DNA from: Folioceros fuciformis
Lineage: Eukaryota; Anthocerotophyta; Anthocerotopsida; Anthocerotales
Direction of reading: 5' to 3'
Length of the DNA stretch: 64,000 bases
NCBI GenBank assembly: GCA_049999805.1
Contig: JBNGIO010005225.1
Span: 1 to 64,000 of the forward strand
Shown: piece by piece, positions 44,093 to 55,633 of the stretch
Layout of the letters: each line of letters begins with the position of its first letter
How positions within the stretch are numbered: the stretch's first letter is position 1
The notes under the pieces: model-generated
Told to the model about the DNA's origin: nothing
The model's database searches: none
The model's input: only the letters and a program-made list of their open reading frames with translations
Translations under genes and position numbers: made by a program

Positions 44093-46834
44093 TTAATCGA
44101 TAAAATTTGACATATGGACAACTAGTGTTCGTAAGGACTCCGCAGATGCAACACCTAGAAACGTATGGTCGATTTCTTTGTCTTCGCATGACCTAGTCAT
44201 CAGCTCCCAGTTCACACAATGCTGACGATGGTCAAGCGTCGCCAGTATCGCAACATAACTGCTAAATTTCGGTACACAAAACCTGATCCCCAGATTATTC
44301 CTTTCCACGTCTAGCCCCATCCCGGATGCTTCTTCCTGAAGCCACTGCACAATCTGAGACGCAACCTGCAGGGGTATCCAGCTGACGATCATTGACCACA
44401 CATACGTTGGAAACGTTGACTCCAATTGCACAGGTAGAAAGTAACCACTGACCTGGAACAACAAAAACGACGGCAGCTCCATCACGCTGCAGCTGTGCTT
44501 GCTTGTTGATAAGCCTTCTCCAGACAACTCGTCAAATCCCTCGATTGTAAGGGCCTCGTCTCTCAGAACAACAGTACACTCGAATATGCTCCGTCCAGAC
44601 TCATCCAGTGCTTTATAAGAGGTTGAGGCGAAGGTGCATAAAGAAAGATCCCATGCAGACACTCTGGGATGCCATGTCGGATGGGTAAGCATCTGCATAT
44701 GAGGGACTCCGTGCACCTGCAGAGGAAGAAGAGTGTGAAACTTCAGACACTAAAAATGCAACACGAAACACTAGAATGCATGACTGAACTCTTCACACAC
44801 CTGCTTCTCCAGCAGTGACAACACCTGGAGGGCACACACCCTGTGGCGCATAGCAGCAGCCACTTTTCTCAACACATTTGGCTCGGGACCAGCGTCCTTT
44901 GCTGCAGTTGTTGAAATCTGCTCCCTAATCTTCCCACTAGCGTCATGAGTCCTGGTCCCCACTCCAGCAGGCGACGACTCGAGTCGTTTTCCCAAATAAT
45001 TTTCATGATATACCTGCTTCAGACAAATCTCAAACGCTGTCTCACTAACCCTATCACGATTATACGTTTCGACAGGGAGTTGTCGATCTGCATGAACTAT
45101 CCCCTTCCCAGAATCATGGTCAGCAGCTTCCTGTTCATTACTCCTTCCATGCTTTTCAGAAAGCTCAAGATCTAGAGTTGCGGCAAGCCCAAGGCGAAAC
45201 CGCCAGCTCGTATCACTCATGCCCACAATGTCAATGGTTGGCGATGCAGAGAGAGCTTCCCTGCCTACACAGTCAAAGACCTGCAAGTTTTCAACTTGCA
45301 AGTTAGTGCATGTATTTCTGTCTAATTTGGAACAAGTACTGACAAAGAATGTTTCGTACGCCTACACCTCGGCTTCTCAACGTCGTAACCGTTAGCATGC
45401 ACCAGCCAAGACAAGGGAAGGCAGTCAAGATGACGAGTCTCATTACTTGTTCATCAAAAACTGCTGCCTGAATGCGGCGGAGTACTGAATGTGCCCCCTT
45501 TGCCCCCATGTCCACACCTGCAACTACTCCTCTGTCACCTTCAAGTTCTACTTCAGGTGCCAAGTGGTCATCCTCAACCGTGTCATCCGAGCATCCGGTG
45601 ACTCTGAAGTTATCACTTTGCACATTTCCAATTGTGGCCTTTCGAAGGTGTAGAGAAAGTGAGTTGATTGGCTGTCCCGGTGGAGGTCGAGCCACCAGCA
45701 TGCCAGTTGAGTCTTGATCAAGTGGCCTTGTGTACAAAGCCAATGCCCTTTGAGGAATAACAGTGGAACCATCTAAGGCAGGAGGAAATGACAAGTCAAT
45801 CGAAAATCCTGCACTTCCACCTGGCCCAGCAGAGACACCGCGCTGCCTTTTCACTTTCCAATTACGCTGTAGTCTAGGCCGATACAGAAACCATGAAATC
45901 ATCAACGAGAAGCCCACCCTTAGACAAGTTGAGGAATACATCACAGACACTATAAAGAACAACGACAACTCAAGTTCATACCTCATTAAAGCACCATAGA
46001 AGACCGCTTCCCTCTCAACTTGAAGCTCCAATGATTTGGCAGCTTTCTTCAGAGTCTTGGCCGCTTCCTAAACCAAGGTATCATTTCAGATCAAGGTCAT
46101 TGGAGCTTGAAAGTCCCACCGAGATGAAGAAGCCAAGATGCGGGGAAGGCCACCCCAGCAGAGAGTGCTGCAGTCTCCTCACCCGGTGAGAACTGACGAC
46201 AAGACGCTATACATGAAAAAAGAAGAGCCATCCAAAATAGGTCACGAAACATACCTCAAAGTGCTTACACTTCGATGCCGTACGCAGGCCCACTTCCCCT
46301 GCCGCCTCCCTGGGCAGAAGCTTTGGCCGGACAGTGCTCGACACAGTAACAGCCTGATTCTCCTCCACCTGACCGTCCCGATACCCGCAGATCATCACGC
46401 GTCATTTCATTCTCCAAATTGCCCAGAACAAAAATCAAAGACTCTGTACACCCACATATTTGATGAAGTCCAGCGTCACAGACAACTCCCCATGCGACTC
46501 GTGAAGGCACTCAGCAATCTCTTGGAACGCCCAACCCGGCACAGTCTGCGCCCCCGCATCCTTCTTGTCGTCCCCCTCCGACACGAGCTCTCGGAAATCA
46601 ATCCGCCCAAGCTGTCGCAGCAGCGTGTCGCTCGGCGTAGTTTCCCTGAAAAGCCACGAGTTCAAAACATAAGCCAACTCCACCCTCCACTCCCCACAGC
46701 AGCTGCAGGTGGAGACCCCCAAAGGCGACTACTCCGGCCACGTACGGAGGAAGACGCTCGGTCCCGGAATCATCCAATTCCCCAATTCGCTTCAAGGGCA
46801 GACTGTCCAGCGAGACTGGGTTGCCGGACCCCAT
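44093..46834 (-). CDS. MED17: Mediator head subunit MED17
   Basis: 640-residue subunit 17 of the Mediator head module, which links activators to RNA polymerase II. Plant MED17 is also needed for small-RNA gene transcription. Exons in order: 46834-46746, 46645-46456, 46368-46255, 46067-45982, 45873-45447, 45280-44801, 44716-44453 and 44365-44093; phases all agree. Matches to remembered Arabidopsis MED17 (653 residues) run throughout: start MGSGNP..SLDSLPLKR, LRQLGRIDF, AVTVSSTVRPKLLP, LQVEREAVFYGAL then RLQRNWKVKRQR, DQDSTGML, HSVLRRIQAAVFDEQVFD, FEICLKQVYHENY, LTHPTWHPRVSAWDL, and ELPSFLLFQ joined to VASQIVQWLQEEA. Exon 1 to 2 was set by phase (donor GTACGT) and is the least certain junction. 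Head-to-head with the ICME-like gene. Confidence 0.93.
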
Positions 46835-47082
46835 TGCAGCTCCTCTCCCACGCTCATCAACCTGCGGTCACTTGCCCAACCACCCCCGGGTCGGATCGAG
46901 GGGATGCCATCAGAGAAGGCAACTGCGAAACAGAAAGACACAGAGACAGAACCGTACAACAGATATAAAGGTGTTGCTATTTGGGAATATAGGTCTGCTG
47001 AGTACCAAGACATGTATCGAGGGCTGATTATGGTCCCATTGCGGTAGGCCGGGCTGGTGGATCATTTGGGGGCCACACGGTG
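46835..47082. promoter_or_regulatory. Candidate bidirectional promoter (MED17 / ICME-like)
   Basis: Only 248 bases lie between the two divergent start codons, so both promoters and leaders are packed here. GC-rich near MED17 and AT-richer towards the middle. No specific element can be named. Confidence 0.6.
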
Positions 47083-48762
47083 ATGGCAACGGTGCTCCAC
47101 CCTTCGCCATATCCTCCGCCTGCAGCTTCCCGCATTGCCTCGTGCTGGGGCCGTGCCATCCCGCTTCGAACAGCGGCAGTGCGCGGCGCAAGGACGAGAA
47201 TGCGGAAGCTGGCCGTCACGGGCGTGTTGAACCATGCGATCAAGGGTGCGGTGCAGGAGGTTATGGCCGTGCCGGGCCTGTATCAGCGGATCCGCGTCTT
47301 CCTTGCCATCGCTGTGATCTTCTACAAGGAGGCGTCGGGGCTTGTGTCGGCACTGCCCGTTTTATTGTACGCGCTGCAACTGCACAGATCGTTGCCCGTG
47401 TTGCGGTTCGGGAATGAGCTGCTCATCACCGGAGGGAAACGCGCCAAGAATGCCGCGGTCGTGGACCTTTCCCGACGAGCCCCGTGGCCCGAGTTGAAGC
47501 CATACAAGGCGTTTGTCATGCGGGATGTGCGCTTCGGAGCCGCGAAACGGAATCTGTGAGTGTGAGCATCAAACTGGCCTGTGTACCATTGGTTAGTGTT
47601 TCCTTCGCTCCATTTCCGCAGGGATCACTTGGCAATTCTGTCTCTTCGCGATTCGGCAGGTTGGAAGGTTGAAGTGGTTTGCTGCCCTGTCCTGTAGGCT
47701 GGATATCTATGTTCCTCACGCAAATTCCAGCACCCGCTCCGTCCCGGTGGTGCTGTTTGTGCACGGAGGCATATGGGCCATGGGAGACAAATGGCAGTTC
47801 TGTGCACTTGGAGCAAGTCTGGCGGACAATGGCATTGTTGCCGTCCTTGTCCAGTACACCTTGTTCCCTGATGTGAGGGCATGCGTTGGCTTTGGCTCAT
47901 GCTCGTGGTTATCCTAGGCTGTGTATTTAAAGTGCTTCTGTGTTCCTTCCAGGTGCTAGCAGCTGCGCAGGCCAAGGAAGTGTCGGTTGCTTTGTCCTGG
48001 ACGATGGACAATATCCAGGGATACGGTGGAGACCCGGAACGGGTGTTCCTCATGGGCCACTCGTCAGGTGTGTCTGTGTGAACTATCCATTTGCAAGCGC
48101 GCCTTGATTGCTCTGCAGGTTCACCTTGTGAACGCGTTGGATTGTCTTTTCATTCGGCAGGAGCGCATTTGTCATCCTTGGTGCTGTGGGAAAGAGCCAA
48201 TCTGCGCAACACGGCTAACGGAGGATCTCTGGCAGGCCAAGGAGACACGAGGCAGCCACACTGCTTCATCGGCCTTGCCGGAGTGTACGACATTGGAGAA
48301 CACTACAAGTACGAAGCGGGAAGGGGAGTGGCGTCGCTGTCTTGCATGACTCCAGCCATGGGAGGGCCGTTGTTTTTCGAGGCCATGTCTCCCACGCTTC
48401 TCTTCCGCTCTCTCCTCGGCCAAGATCATCGGCAGCGGCATACGCACAACCCTGACAAGCATCTGGTGCCGCCTTGCTTCCTCTACACCAGCCACTCCGA
48501 CATTGTTGTGCCTTCGGAGAGCAGCATCGCGTTCTGGGAAGTGCTGGTGGACGCCGGCTACGATGGGCGCCTGATCCTGCACAACAGACTGTGCCACGAT
48601 GATTTTGCCTTTTGGGACAAGGGCTGGCTCAAGGACACCCACTGTGCGCCGCTTGTGAAGGACCTGGTCACCCTCGTCCGTGGCCTTGACCTCCAGGGTG
48701 CTCTGCCCTTCGGCGGTGTCGATGGAGCGACGGAGCTGAAGCACCCTCGGTCTGAGAGTTAG
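47083..48762 (+). CDS. Membrane-anchored alpha/beta hydrolase, ICME-like (isoprenylcysteine methylesterase type)
   Basis: 454-residue esterase of the HSL/alpha-beta-hydrolase-3 group, closest to plant isoprenylcysteine methylesterase-like and kynurenine-formamidase-like enzymes. Exons 47083-47555, 47698-47872, 47953-48067 and 48161-48762. A hydrophobic region near residues 70-105 (VFLAIAVIFYKEASGLVSAL) could anchor it in the endomembrane. The catalytic part has NLLDIYVP, the oxyanion motif HGGIW, GYGGDPERVFLMGHSSGAHL with nucleophile Ser in GHSSG, the acid Asp in TSHSDIVVP and the base His in RLCHDDF. The split GHSS|G codon carries an intron. Family ICME has TGGAW at the oxyanion site from memory, so substrate is uncertain. 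ATG 47083 is chosen. Confidence 0.82.
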
Positions 48763-49188
48763 GACAGGCTACGCAGTGGATTACTAGTAGGTATCCTTAA
48801 AACTCTATTTATGTCTGTAGATATATCGGTAATGGCTGAAAGCCTGAAGGTGCTTCCGCCTCATTTCCCGCCATTTTCGTCCTGCTAGTAGGTGTTGGTG
48901 TTCTCCATCCCTTCTGCTCTGTGGTTCCCTGAGCGTCCAAGCTTCTCTACTTCCAGTCCTGGGGTCCTGGCGTACTGAGAAGGCCATGGGGGTTCTGCAT
49001 TCTTCTGTGCTGCGCGGTGGAGGGAAGTGGATTGCCGTGGGGTTTGTCCCTCTTGTGCCGGCCGGGTGTGTATGCGAGCCGCTGTGAAATCCTGGCTTTC
49101 CACGGCCATTTCCGCTTTGAACAACCGGAGCGTGGACGTATCTGCGCTCGGCAGATTCAGCTGCATATCCTCTTGTGTGGAAGCTGCG
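48763..49188. other. Intergenic region upstream of the J-protein gene
   Basis: About 425 bases with no supported gene. It should contain the esterase 3' UTR and the J-protein promoter and 5' UTR. Confidence 0.5.
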
Positions 49189-50695
49189 ATGGGGAAGAGA
49201 AAATCAGCTGAGGAGGATTTGGCAGCCGTGAATCAGAAGGCCGAGGTGGACCTTTACAAGGTATGCTTACATCGTGGAGCGTGGATTCTCCGTGTCATTT
49301 TTTTTTCGTTGGTGGATTTCGGCATTGTGAAGAATGGAAGTACTCAGATTTCGTCCTTGGAACGAATTTCAGGTTCTTGGCGTTGAGCGAACTGCTACTC
49401 AGCAGGAAGTAAGGAAAGCGTATCACAAATTGGCACTGCGGCTGCATCCTGATAAGAACCCCGGAGATGAGGTGAGTCTGTTCTCGTGTTAGCACCGGTG
49501 CTCAATGATGTCTTGCTCTTGATGATAGGCGAACAGCTTATGGCCGAAATCGTTTGCACGCTGTGTCTGCAGGACGCCAAAGAGAAATTCCAGTCATTGC
49601 AAGGGGTCATCGCCGTTCTCGGAGACCCGCAGAAGCGAGAGGTGTATGATAGGACCGGGTGCGTTGAGGATTTGGTACGTTTTCATTTCCTCCACTTCTT
49701 GGCTCTAGGTTTACAGTTCCTTCCCAGGTTTGGAGCTCCCTGAGCCTGATCATTTGCCATCTGATGTTGCAGGGCTTTCTGGGAAATAGCGCGGCAGATT
49801 GGGTGGACTTCTTCAGGAGCATACAGGTTTGAAATCTTGTTTCTTTCTCTTGTTGCCTCTAGTTGAGACTGCCCTTTCTGACCTCCAGCTGTTGTGTCTA
49901 ATACTGAAATGGCTGTCTGCAGATCACTGAGGAGAAGATCGAACAGTTTTATGCTGCGTACCACAACTCGTTGCTAAGATGTGTATAAGAGAAGAGACTG
50001 TACACTGAACACAAAGGGAATATGCACAGGTTGGTCGTCCATGTCCACTTCACCAGTTTCTCGGGATATCTTTGATGCACATTCCATGAACCTGTAGCAG
50101 GCACATGGGCTGTGGCATAACAGAGTCCGCGATATTGCAGAGTATTCCTCCATATGATCTGTTCTGAACCCGACCAGGATTCCCATCGCTTTATGAACAT
50201 AATTGACGAGGCAATCGCAAGAGGTTGGTTCAATCTCGGTTGAAGCCATTTCTGTGGGTCTGCACGTTCTTCCTCCGTTGTTTTCCTCAATATTTTGTTT
50301 TCCATGACAGACGAATTGAAAGAGTACAAGGCGTATACGAAGTGGGCCAAGGAAGTTTCCAAGCGACCAGCTCCACAGAAGAGGTATGACCTGCACACAA
50401 CAGCCATGCTTCTGTGGCATGCTTCCTCCACAATTTTTTGACGGGCACCTCACCGCCTGGTGGCAGGAAGAAGAAGGCTGCTCCAGGGGTTCCCTCAGAC
50501 TTGGTATCTCTTATTCAGAAGGGTTCGCAAAAAATGGATTCAATAGCTGCGTCGTTGGAAGCCAAATATGCTTCCGGAAGTAAGAAATACAAGGAGCCCA
50601 CAGAGGAAGAGTTTCAAGCCGCCGCAAGGCGAAGAGAGGGGAAGAACGAGAAGGGTAGCGGCTCTAAACCTAGGAAAGGGAAAGCCGTAGGATGA
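49189..50695 (+). CDS. J-domain protein, DNAJC9/plant DnaJ6 type, with an in-frame stop
   Basis: Exons 49189-49260, 49373-49471, 49573-49674, 49773-49826, 49923-50029, 50141-50223, 50311-50383 and 50467-50695 would give ~272 residues. The J domain near residues 19-90 has [20 protein letters not shown], the HPD motif ([12 protein letters not shown]) and [12 protein letters not shown]. After it, [61 protein letters not shown] and [16 protein letters not shown] match plant DnaJ6 and animal DNAJC9, a nuclear HSP70 co-chaperone for histones. Exon 5 contains TAA at 49986-49988 although conserved sequence resumes in the same frame on both sides. The stop lies inside a 16-nt match to the Tn5 mosaic end, so it may be an assembly artefact. 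If real, the protein ends at ~125 residues. Start MGKRKS. Confidence 0.88.
49977..49992 (+). other. Exact 16-nt match to the Tn5/Nextera mosaic end
   Basis: AGATGTGTATAAGAGA is the first 16 of the 19 bases of the Tn5 transposase mosaic end used in Nextera libraries; the last three bases differ. It lies inside a conserved J-protein exon and creates its only stop codon. Probably adapter-derived sequence left in the assembly. Confidence 0.65.
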
Positions 50696-51710
50696 GCTAA
50701 GTAACTTTCTCAGGCTGGGGTGAAAGGCGGTTAGCCGGCTACTGTCCCTGCCTCCTCCATCAGACCTATGCAGATGTACGTGGATGCTACCAACCTTTTT
50801 TCTGTTGGACGAGCACCAAGAAAATTCCATTTTTGTTGTGTCCACCACTGGTGGCCCGAAATGTAGGTCCACGTACACAAACTTGCAACAAGTTGTGGAG
50901 GTGACAGAATCAAATCGCAAACCGATCCTACTGAGAGCAGATTAATTTTTCAGACATGTATAAGGATGTACATACATATGTACCTCCTCCTCGGCTGCAG
51001 TTGGTGCCCCTCGTTGATGTGTTCTCCCGTTTTTGAATCGCACGAGTTGGCAAACTCACGCGTTTCCTGTGCTGTAGATGCTGCCTTCCCAACGACCGTC
51101 AGTAAACTCAGTCCTTGAGCTTAACAGGTGCAGCTGCTGCGTTTGAATCCAAATATGGTTCCTGAAGTTAGTACTACAAGGAGTGAGAGTTTCAGGCCGC
51201 CGCAAGGCAAAGACAGGGATAGAATGAGTAAGGCAGCGGCTCTGAATGTTGGAAAGGGAAGGCCCCGAGCCCGAGATAACCCAACTCAATCTCTCATAAG
51301 CTAACGTGAAAGGCCGTGAGCCGAAATATTTGTGTTCTGGCGACTGCGCTTGCCTCCTCCGGTGGACATATGTTTAAGTATGTGGAAGCTGACAGCCTCG
51401 AGGGAGAGGGAGATGCATCCTTTTCTTTGGACGTGCACCAGACGGACGGGGCTAAGCACCGGTGGTACAGAGTGTAGCTGGAGCTACGTATGCAAGCGTG
51501 CTGCTGTGAAGTAAGTCACAGAATCATAGCAAATTAATTGCCACTTCCATGTAAGGGCTGTACCTGCTCCTGGGCTGCTCCTGGTACGTAACCTACTCTG
51601 TATGTGTTGATGGCGTTGCAGTGTTCTCCCGTTTTTGAAACGCACGAGTTAGCGAGATCACGCGTTTCCTGTGCAGTGCATGCTGCCTTCCCACCGACCG
51701 CCTGTAATTC
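50520..51710 (+). repeat. Diverged ~600-bp tandem duplication of the J-protein 3' end
   Basis: Bases ~50520-51110 recur, with many changes, at ~51111-51710. Two anchors: the coding tail around 50546-50690 is echoed at 51136-51270 (CCAAATATG, TTTCAGGCCGCCGCAAGGCA, GGCAGCGGCTCT). The downstream GTGTTCTCCCGTTTTTGAA block at 51019 is echoed at 51621, an offset of 602. The second copy has stops and indels, so it is a dead 3' fragment, not a gene. Confidence 0.82.
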
Positions 51711-51763
51711 CTGCCGCAGGAGCTGTTACGCTCAAGTACTTTGGGCGTAACAGCCTGCGGCAG
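51711..51763. repeat. Long hairpin beside an assembly gap
   Basis: Left arm 51711-51731 (CTGCCGCAGG, AG bulge, CTGTTACGC) is complementary to right arm 51745-51763, giving 19 paired bases around a 13-base loop. It ends two bases before the 100-N gap, so the structure may have stopped the assembly or be one end of a larger palindromic element. Confidence 0.88.
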
Positions 51764-51765
51764 AC

Positions 51766-51865
51766 NNNNNNNNNNNNNNNNNNNNNNNNNNNNNNNNNNN
51801 NNNNNNNNNNNNNNNNNNNNNNNNNNNNNNNNNNNNNNNNNNNNNNNNNNNNNNNNNNNNNNNNN
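51766..51865. other. Assembly gap (100 N)
   Basis: Exactly 100 N, a placeholder gap. It follows the hairpin at 51711-51763 and precedes a GCGCAGCGCAGTGCGGTGCG-type short-period repeat. Confidence 0.99.
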
Positions 51866-52570
51866 GCGCAGCGCAGTGCGGTGCGGTGCACAACAATCAA
51901 TTCAATCAAAGCATAACACAAGAATCGTGCATGCCCGGCGCGAGTGCGAGTCCAGGTTTTAATTTCCCGAATGCCTCCGTTGTAGATGTTCAGACTCGGT
52001 GGACAGGACCTGCGTTCTCGCTGCCTGGCCTGGACCGCCTGCCTTAGCGTCGCTTTGTTACAGTATGAATCGGAAAATCGTCGCAAGCCTCCCAGAGCAG
52101 TTCTGTTATCTGGAGAATCTGATATAGCCTTTACCACTTTTTGGTGTCTTCTCTGTCGCACGGGAGCCCTCAAATTCTCCTGACAGTTATTGAGGTTCTC
52201 TATGCCAGCTCATCTCATATCCTGACGTTCAGGCGCGACATTTGTTGCACAACTCCCCTGAAAAGCGGTGGACCGATTTCTCGGATACAGCGATGTGACT
52301 CCGTTCTCCAAGCGTTGCCGCCAATACCAAAAATGTTCTGGAGGGTCGCAATGCGCGAGGCCTAGGAGATGGGAAAGCTTCTGTACATGGGAAACAGACT
52401 TTGAGCTGGCTCTGTTTCGCAAAGTCTAGAGCGTTGCAACTCCTCAGAATCGCACTCGACGTGTCCAAGCTTTGTTCCAGACCGACCATGCTCGATCACT
52501 GGCTCTTGGTCTGTAGGTGGGCAGTCCAGCGACACTGCAGGTTCGTCTAGCTGATTTGCCTCGAGCATCC
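51866..52570. other. Upstream region of the BOR gene
   Basis: No gene seen. It should contain the promoter and 5' UTR of the borate transporter. It starts with a GC-rich GTGCGGTGCGGTGCA repeat next to the gap. Confidence 0.5.
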
Positions 52571-55457
52571 ATGGAGGAGACCTTCGTTCCATTGCAAGGT
52601 ATTCGAAACGATATTGCTGGACGTTATGCTTGCTACAAGCATGACTGGCTGGGTGGCCTCAACGCGGGCATCAGGTGGGTGATGTGAACTCTGCTGGGAT
52701 TTCTCATCTTATCGGCTCCTAAGTACTAACTCCAGCCTGGGATTGGAGTTTCCGTGTTGCTATTGCAGGATCTTTGCACCCACCACGTACATTTTCTTCG
52801 CTTCAGCTATCCCCGTCATCTCGTTTGGAGAGCAGCTCGATCGAGACACAAGTAATCTTTAGCAGGGATATTGGATTCGTCGTTTTTCATTATAAGCTCT
52901 AGATCTCATTCTGACTGCAGATGGTATGCTCTGTGCGTAGATGGGCAGCTGAGTGCAGTTCAGACTCTTGCATCTACTGCAGTCTGTGGTGTCATACACT
53001 CCATCCTGGGGGGACAACCCCTCCTTATCCTGGGAGTGGCTGAGCCTACTGTCATCATGTACACTTTCATGTACAACTTTGCCAAGGGCCAAACCAATCT
53101 GGGTCCACGCCTGTTTCTGGCGTGGGCAGCTTGGTACTCTCCATGTTCCTAAGCCCCGGCCCCAAACGTCTTCAATTATTAAGCATAACTGCAGCCGCTG
53201 AAGCTGCTCATTTTTCCTGTCATTGATCGTTACAGGGTGAGCGTATGGACCGCAGCCATGTTGTTTGTACTGGCAGTTCTTGGGGCATGCTCCATCATCC
53301 ATAGGTTCACCCGTCTTGCAGGGGAGCTCTTTGGCATGCTCATTTCGGTTCTCTTCATGCAGCAAGCTGTCAAAGTAAGAACGAAAAAGTCAACTTCTCT
53401 CTTCCTCGGTTCGCAGTTCGAGAGTTTCTCTCTAACAGAGTGCTACAACTTCGTGGCCTGTTCCTGCAGGGTGCCATTGAGGAGTTCCGTGTCCCAAAGC
53501 GAGAAGATCCGTCAGAAGATCAGTTTCAGCATCCCTGGCGGTTTGCCAATGGCCTCTTTGGGCTGCTACTGTCATTTGGCCTCCTGCTCACTGCACTCAA
53601 GAGCAGGAAGGCAAGATCATGGCGTTATGGATCAGGTGAGCCCAGCAGAATGAGGTACACGGCAGCCATGTTCCAGGAATATAGTGGCTGAGCAGAATGA
53701 GGAAAGTCACGTGATGAGCATGTCCCCTTGCAGGAGCCCTCCGCGGATTTGTTGCTGACTATGGAGTACCACTCATGGTCCTGATATGGACGGCAATATC
53801 TTATTCGCCGGGGAAATCCATTCCCTCAGGCATTCCAAGACGACTCTTCAGTCCTACTCCCTGGTCACCTGGAGCATCGAGCAATTGGACTGTACTCAGG
53901 GTGAGCATCAGACACGCTGCTCATGGTAAAACTCTGGTCCTGCTCCATACGCGACGCGGGTTAAAAATTGTGCGTTTCGATGGCAGGAAATGAAGGAGGT
54001 CCCTGCGGTGTACATTGTTATCGCCATAATCCCAGCAACAATGATTTCTGTTCTGTATTTTTTTGATCACAGCGTGGCATCTCAACTGGCACAGCAGAAA
54101 GAGTTCAACTTGCGAAAGCCACCGTCCTTCCATTGGGATCTACTGCTTCTTGGTTGGCTGGTATAGCCCTCGTCTAGTATCCACATCCAATCAGTGATCG
54201 TGAACTCTACGTCCTTTGCATAATGCCTTTTGATTTCTCCAGACAATCATGTGCGGGCTGTTGGGAATACCTCCCTCAAACGGAGTACTGCCACAGTCTC
54301 CCATGCACACCAAAAGCTTGGCCACTTTGAAGACTCAGGTGCCCCACGTGATCAATAACTTTTGGTGTTGCTCTGCTCTGCATCTTCCTGCTTTGGTCCT
54401 GAGTCCTCAAGGAGTGGTACTAATTTGCACCAATTCCGTTCGAGTGGTCAGCTTATTCGTGAAAAATTGGTGAAGACTGCGAAGATACAACTCCAGGAGA
54501 GGGCTACAGTTGCTGAAATGTGCACCAGCATGCAGCAAGCATTTAATCAGATGGAGAGCCCACTGGCGTTCCCCTCCACAAGGGTAAGCCGTAGGGTATT
54601 AACGCTGTTCATGACCGAACTACGCGTAAGGCATTTGTGATAGCTGTCTCTAAGGTGAATGGCGATAAACGCTGCAGGTCATGAAGGAGTTCAAGGGCAG
54701 CATAACCCAGCTAGCAGCAGAATCTGGAAAGGCTGACCTTATTGTGGACACAAGCATTTTCGATCCCGAGAAGGACATCGATGACCTCCTTCCGGTAGAA
54801 GTGAAGGAGCAGAGGCTGAGCAACTTGATGCAATCGATGATGGTGGCAGGATGCGTTGGAGCTATGCCCCTGATCAAGAGAATTCCCACATCCGTACTCT
54901 GGGGCTACTTTGCCTACATGGCTATCGAAAGTCTTCCAGGAAACCAGTTCTGGGAGAGGATTCTTCTCCTGTTCACGCCGTCAAACCGGCAGTTCAAGTT
55001 AGTGACCGAACTTTCCTGCGGAACCCAGCTGCATGCGACTAACAAATTTAGGCNNNNNNNNNNNNNNNNNNNNNNNNNNNNNNNNNNNNNNNNNNNNNNN
55101 NNNNNNNNNNNNNNNNNNNNNNNNNNNNNNNNNNNNNNNNNNNNNNNNNNNNNCGGCAGAGTGCTCGAAGAGGCGCATGCGTCTTTCGTGGAACGGGTGC
55201 CATTCAAAATCATCACGATCCTCACCATCTTCCAGTTGTGTTATCTTGTGGCCTGCTATGCCATTACCTGGATCCCGCTTGCAGGAGTCCTGTTCCCGGT
55301 TCTCATCATGATGCTAGTGCCTATCCGTCAGTTCATCCTACCCAGATTCTTCAAGGCACAGGATTTGGCTGAGCTAGACGCTGCTGACTACGAAGAGGCG
55401 CCTGCCATGCCTTACAGCAGCTCCGTGAAGGTTGGAACCACAGTAGAATCGCTATAA
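52571..55457 (+). CDS. BOR: BOR-family borate exporter
   Basis: 623-residue SLC4-like borate efflux transporter of the plasma membrane, for xylem loading or tolerance of boron. Exons: 52571-52674, 52769-52851, 52941-53133, 53236-53374, 53470-53635, 53734-53900, 53987-54160, 54243-54338, 54452-54583, 54678-54997 and 55160-55457; phases all close. Matches to Arabidopsis BOR1/BOR4 from memory cover the whole core: [161 protein letters not shown] and [17 protein letters not shown]. The 100-N gap falls in the last intron and the codon split across it (AA|A) is consistent. The C-terminal tail ends soon after the [12 protein letters not shown] acidic box, much shorter than the tail of Arabidopsis BOR1. 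Confidence 0.95.
55054..55153. other. Assembly gap (100 N) inside the last BOR intron
   Basis: Exactly 100 N between donor 54998 and acceptor 55159 of the BOR gene. Coding sequence on both sides joins in phase, so the missing bases appear intronic. Confidence 0.97.
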
Positions 55458-55633
55458 TGCGTGGGGCCCGAATCTGTTCTCTCATACATCGTTTCTTTTC
55501 GGCAGGTTGCGGAAGTTGTAGGGCCCGAACAGCAGCTGGATACCGCGGAAGTGATGGACGCATGACTACCAGAAGTCGTGGTGAATCAAGCAGCCAAGCA
55601 ATTCATGCACAACTCAGTCTTCGTTGCGATTTG

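Noticed and set aside
44093-46834. Seipin-like membrane protein on the minus strand
   Set aside because: Hydrophobic stretches came from reading through introns. After splicing, the sequence matches MED17 end to end.
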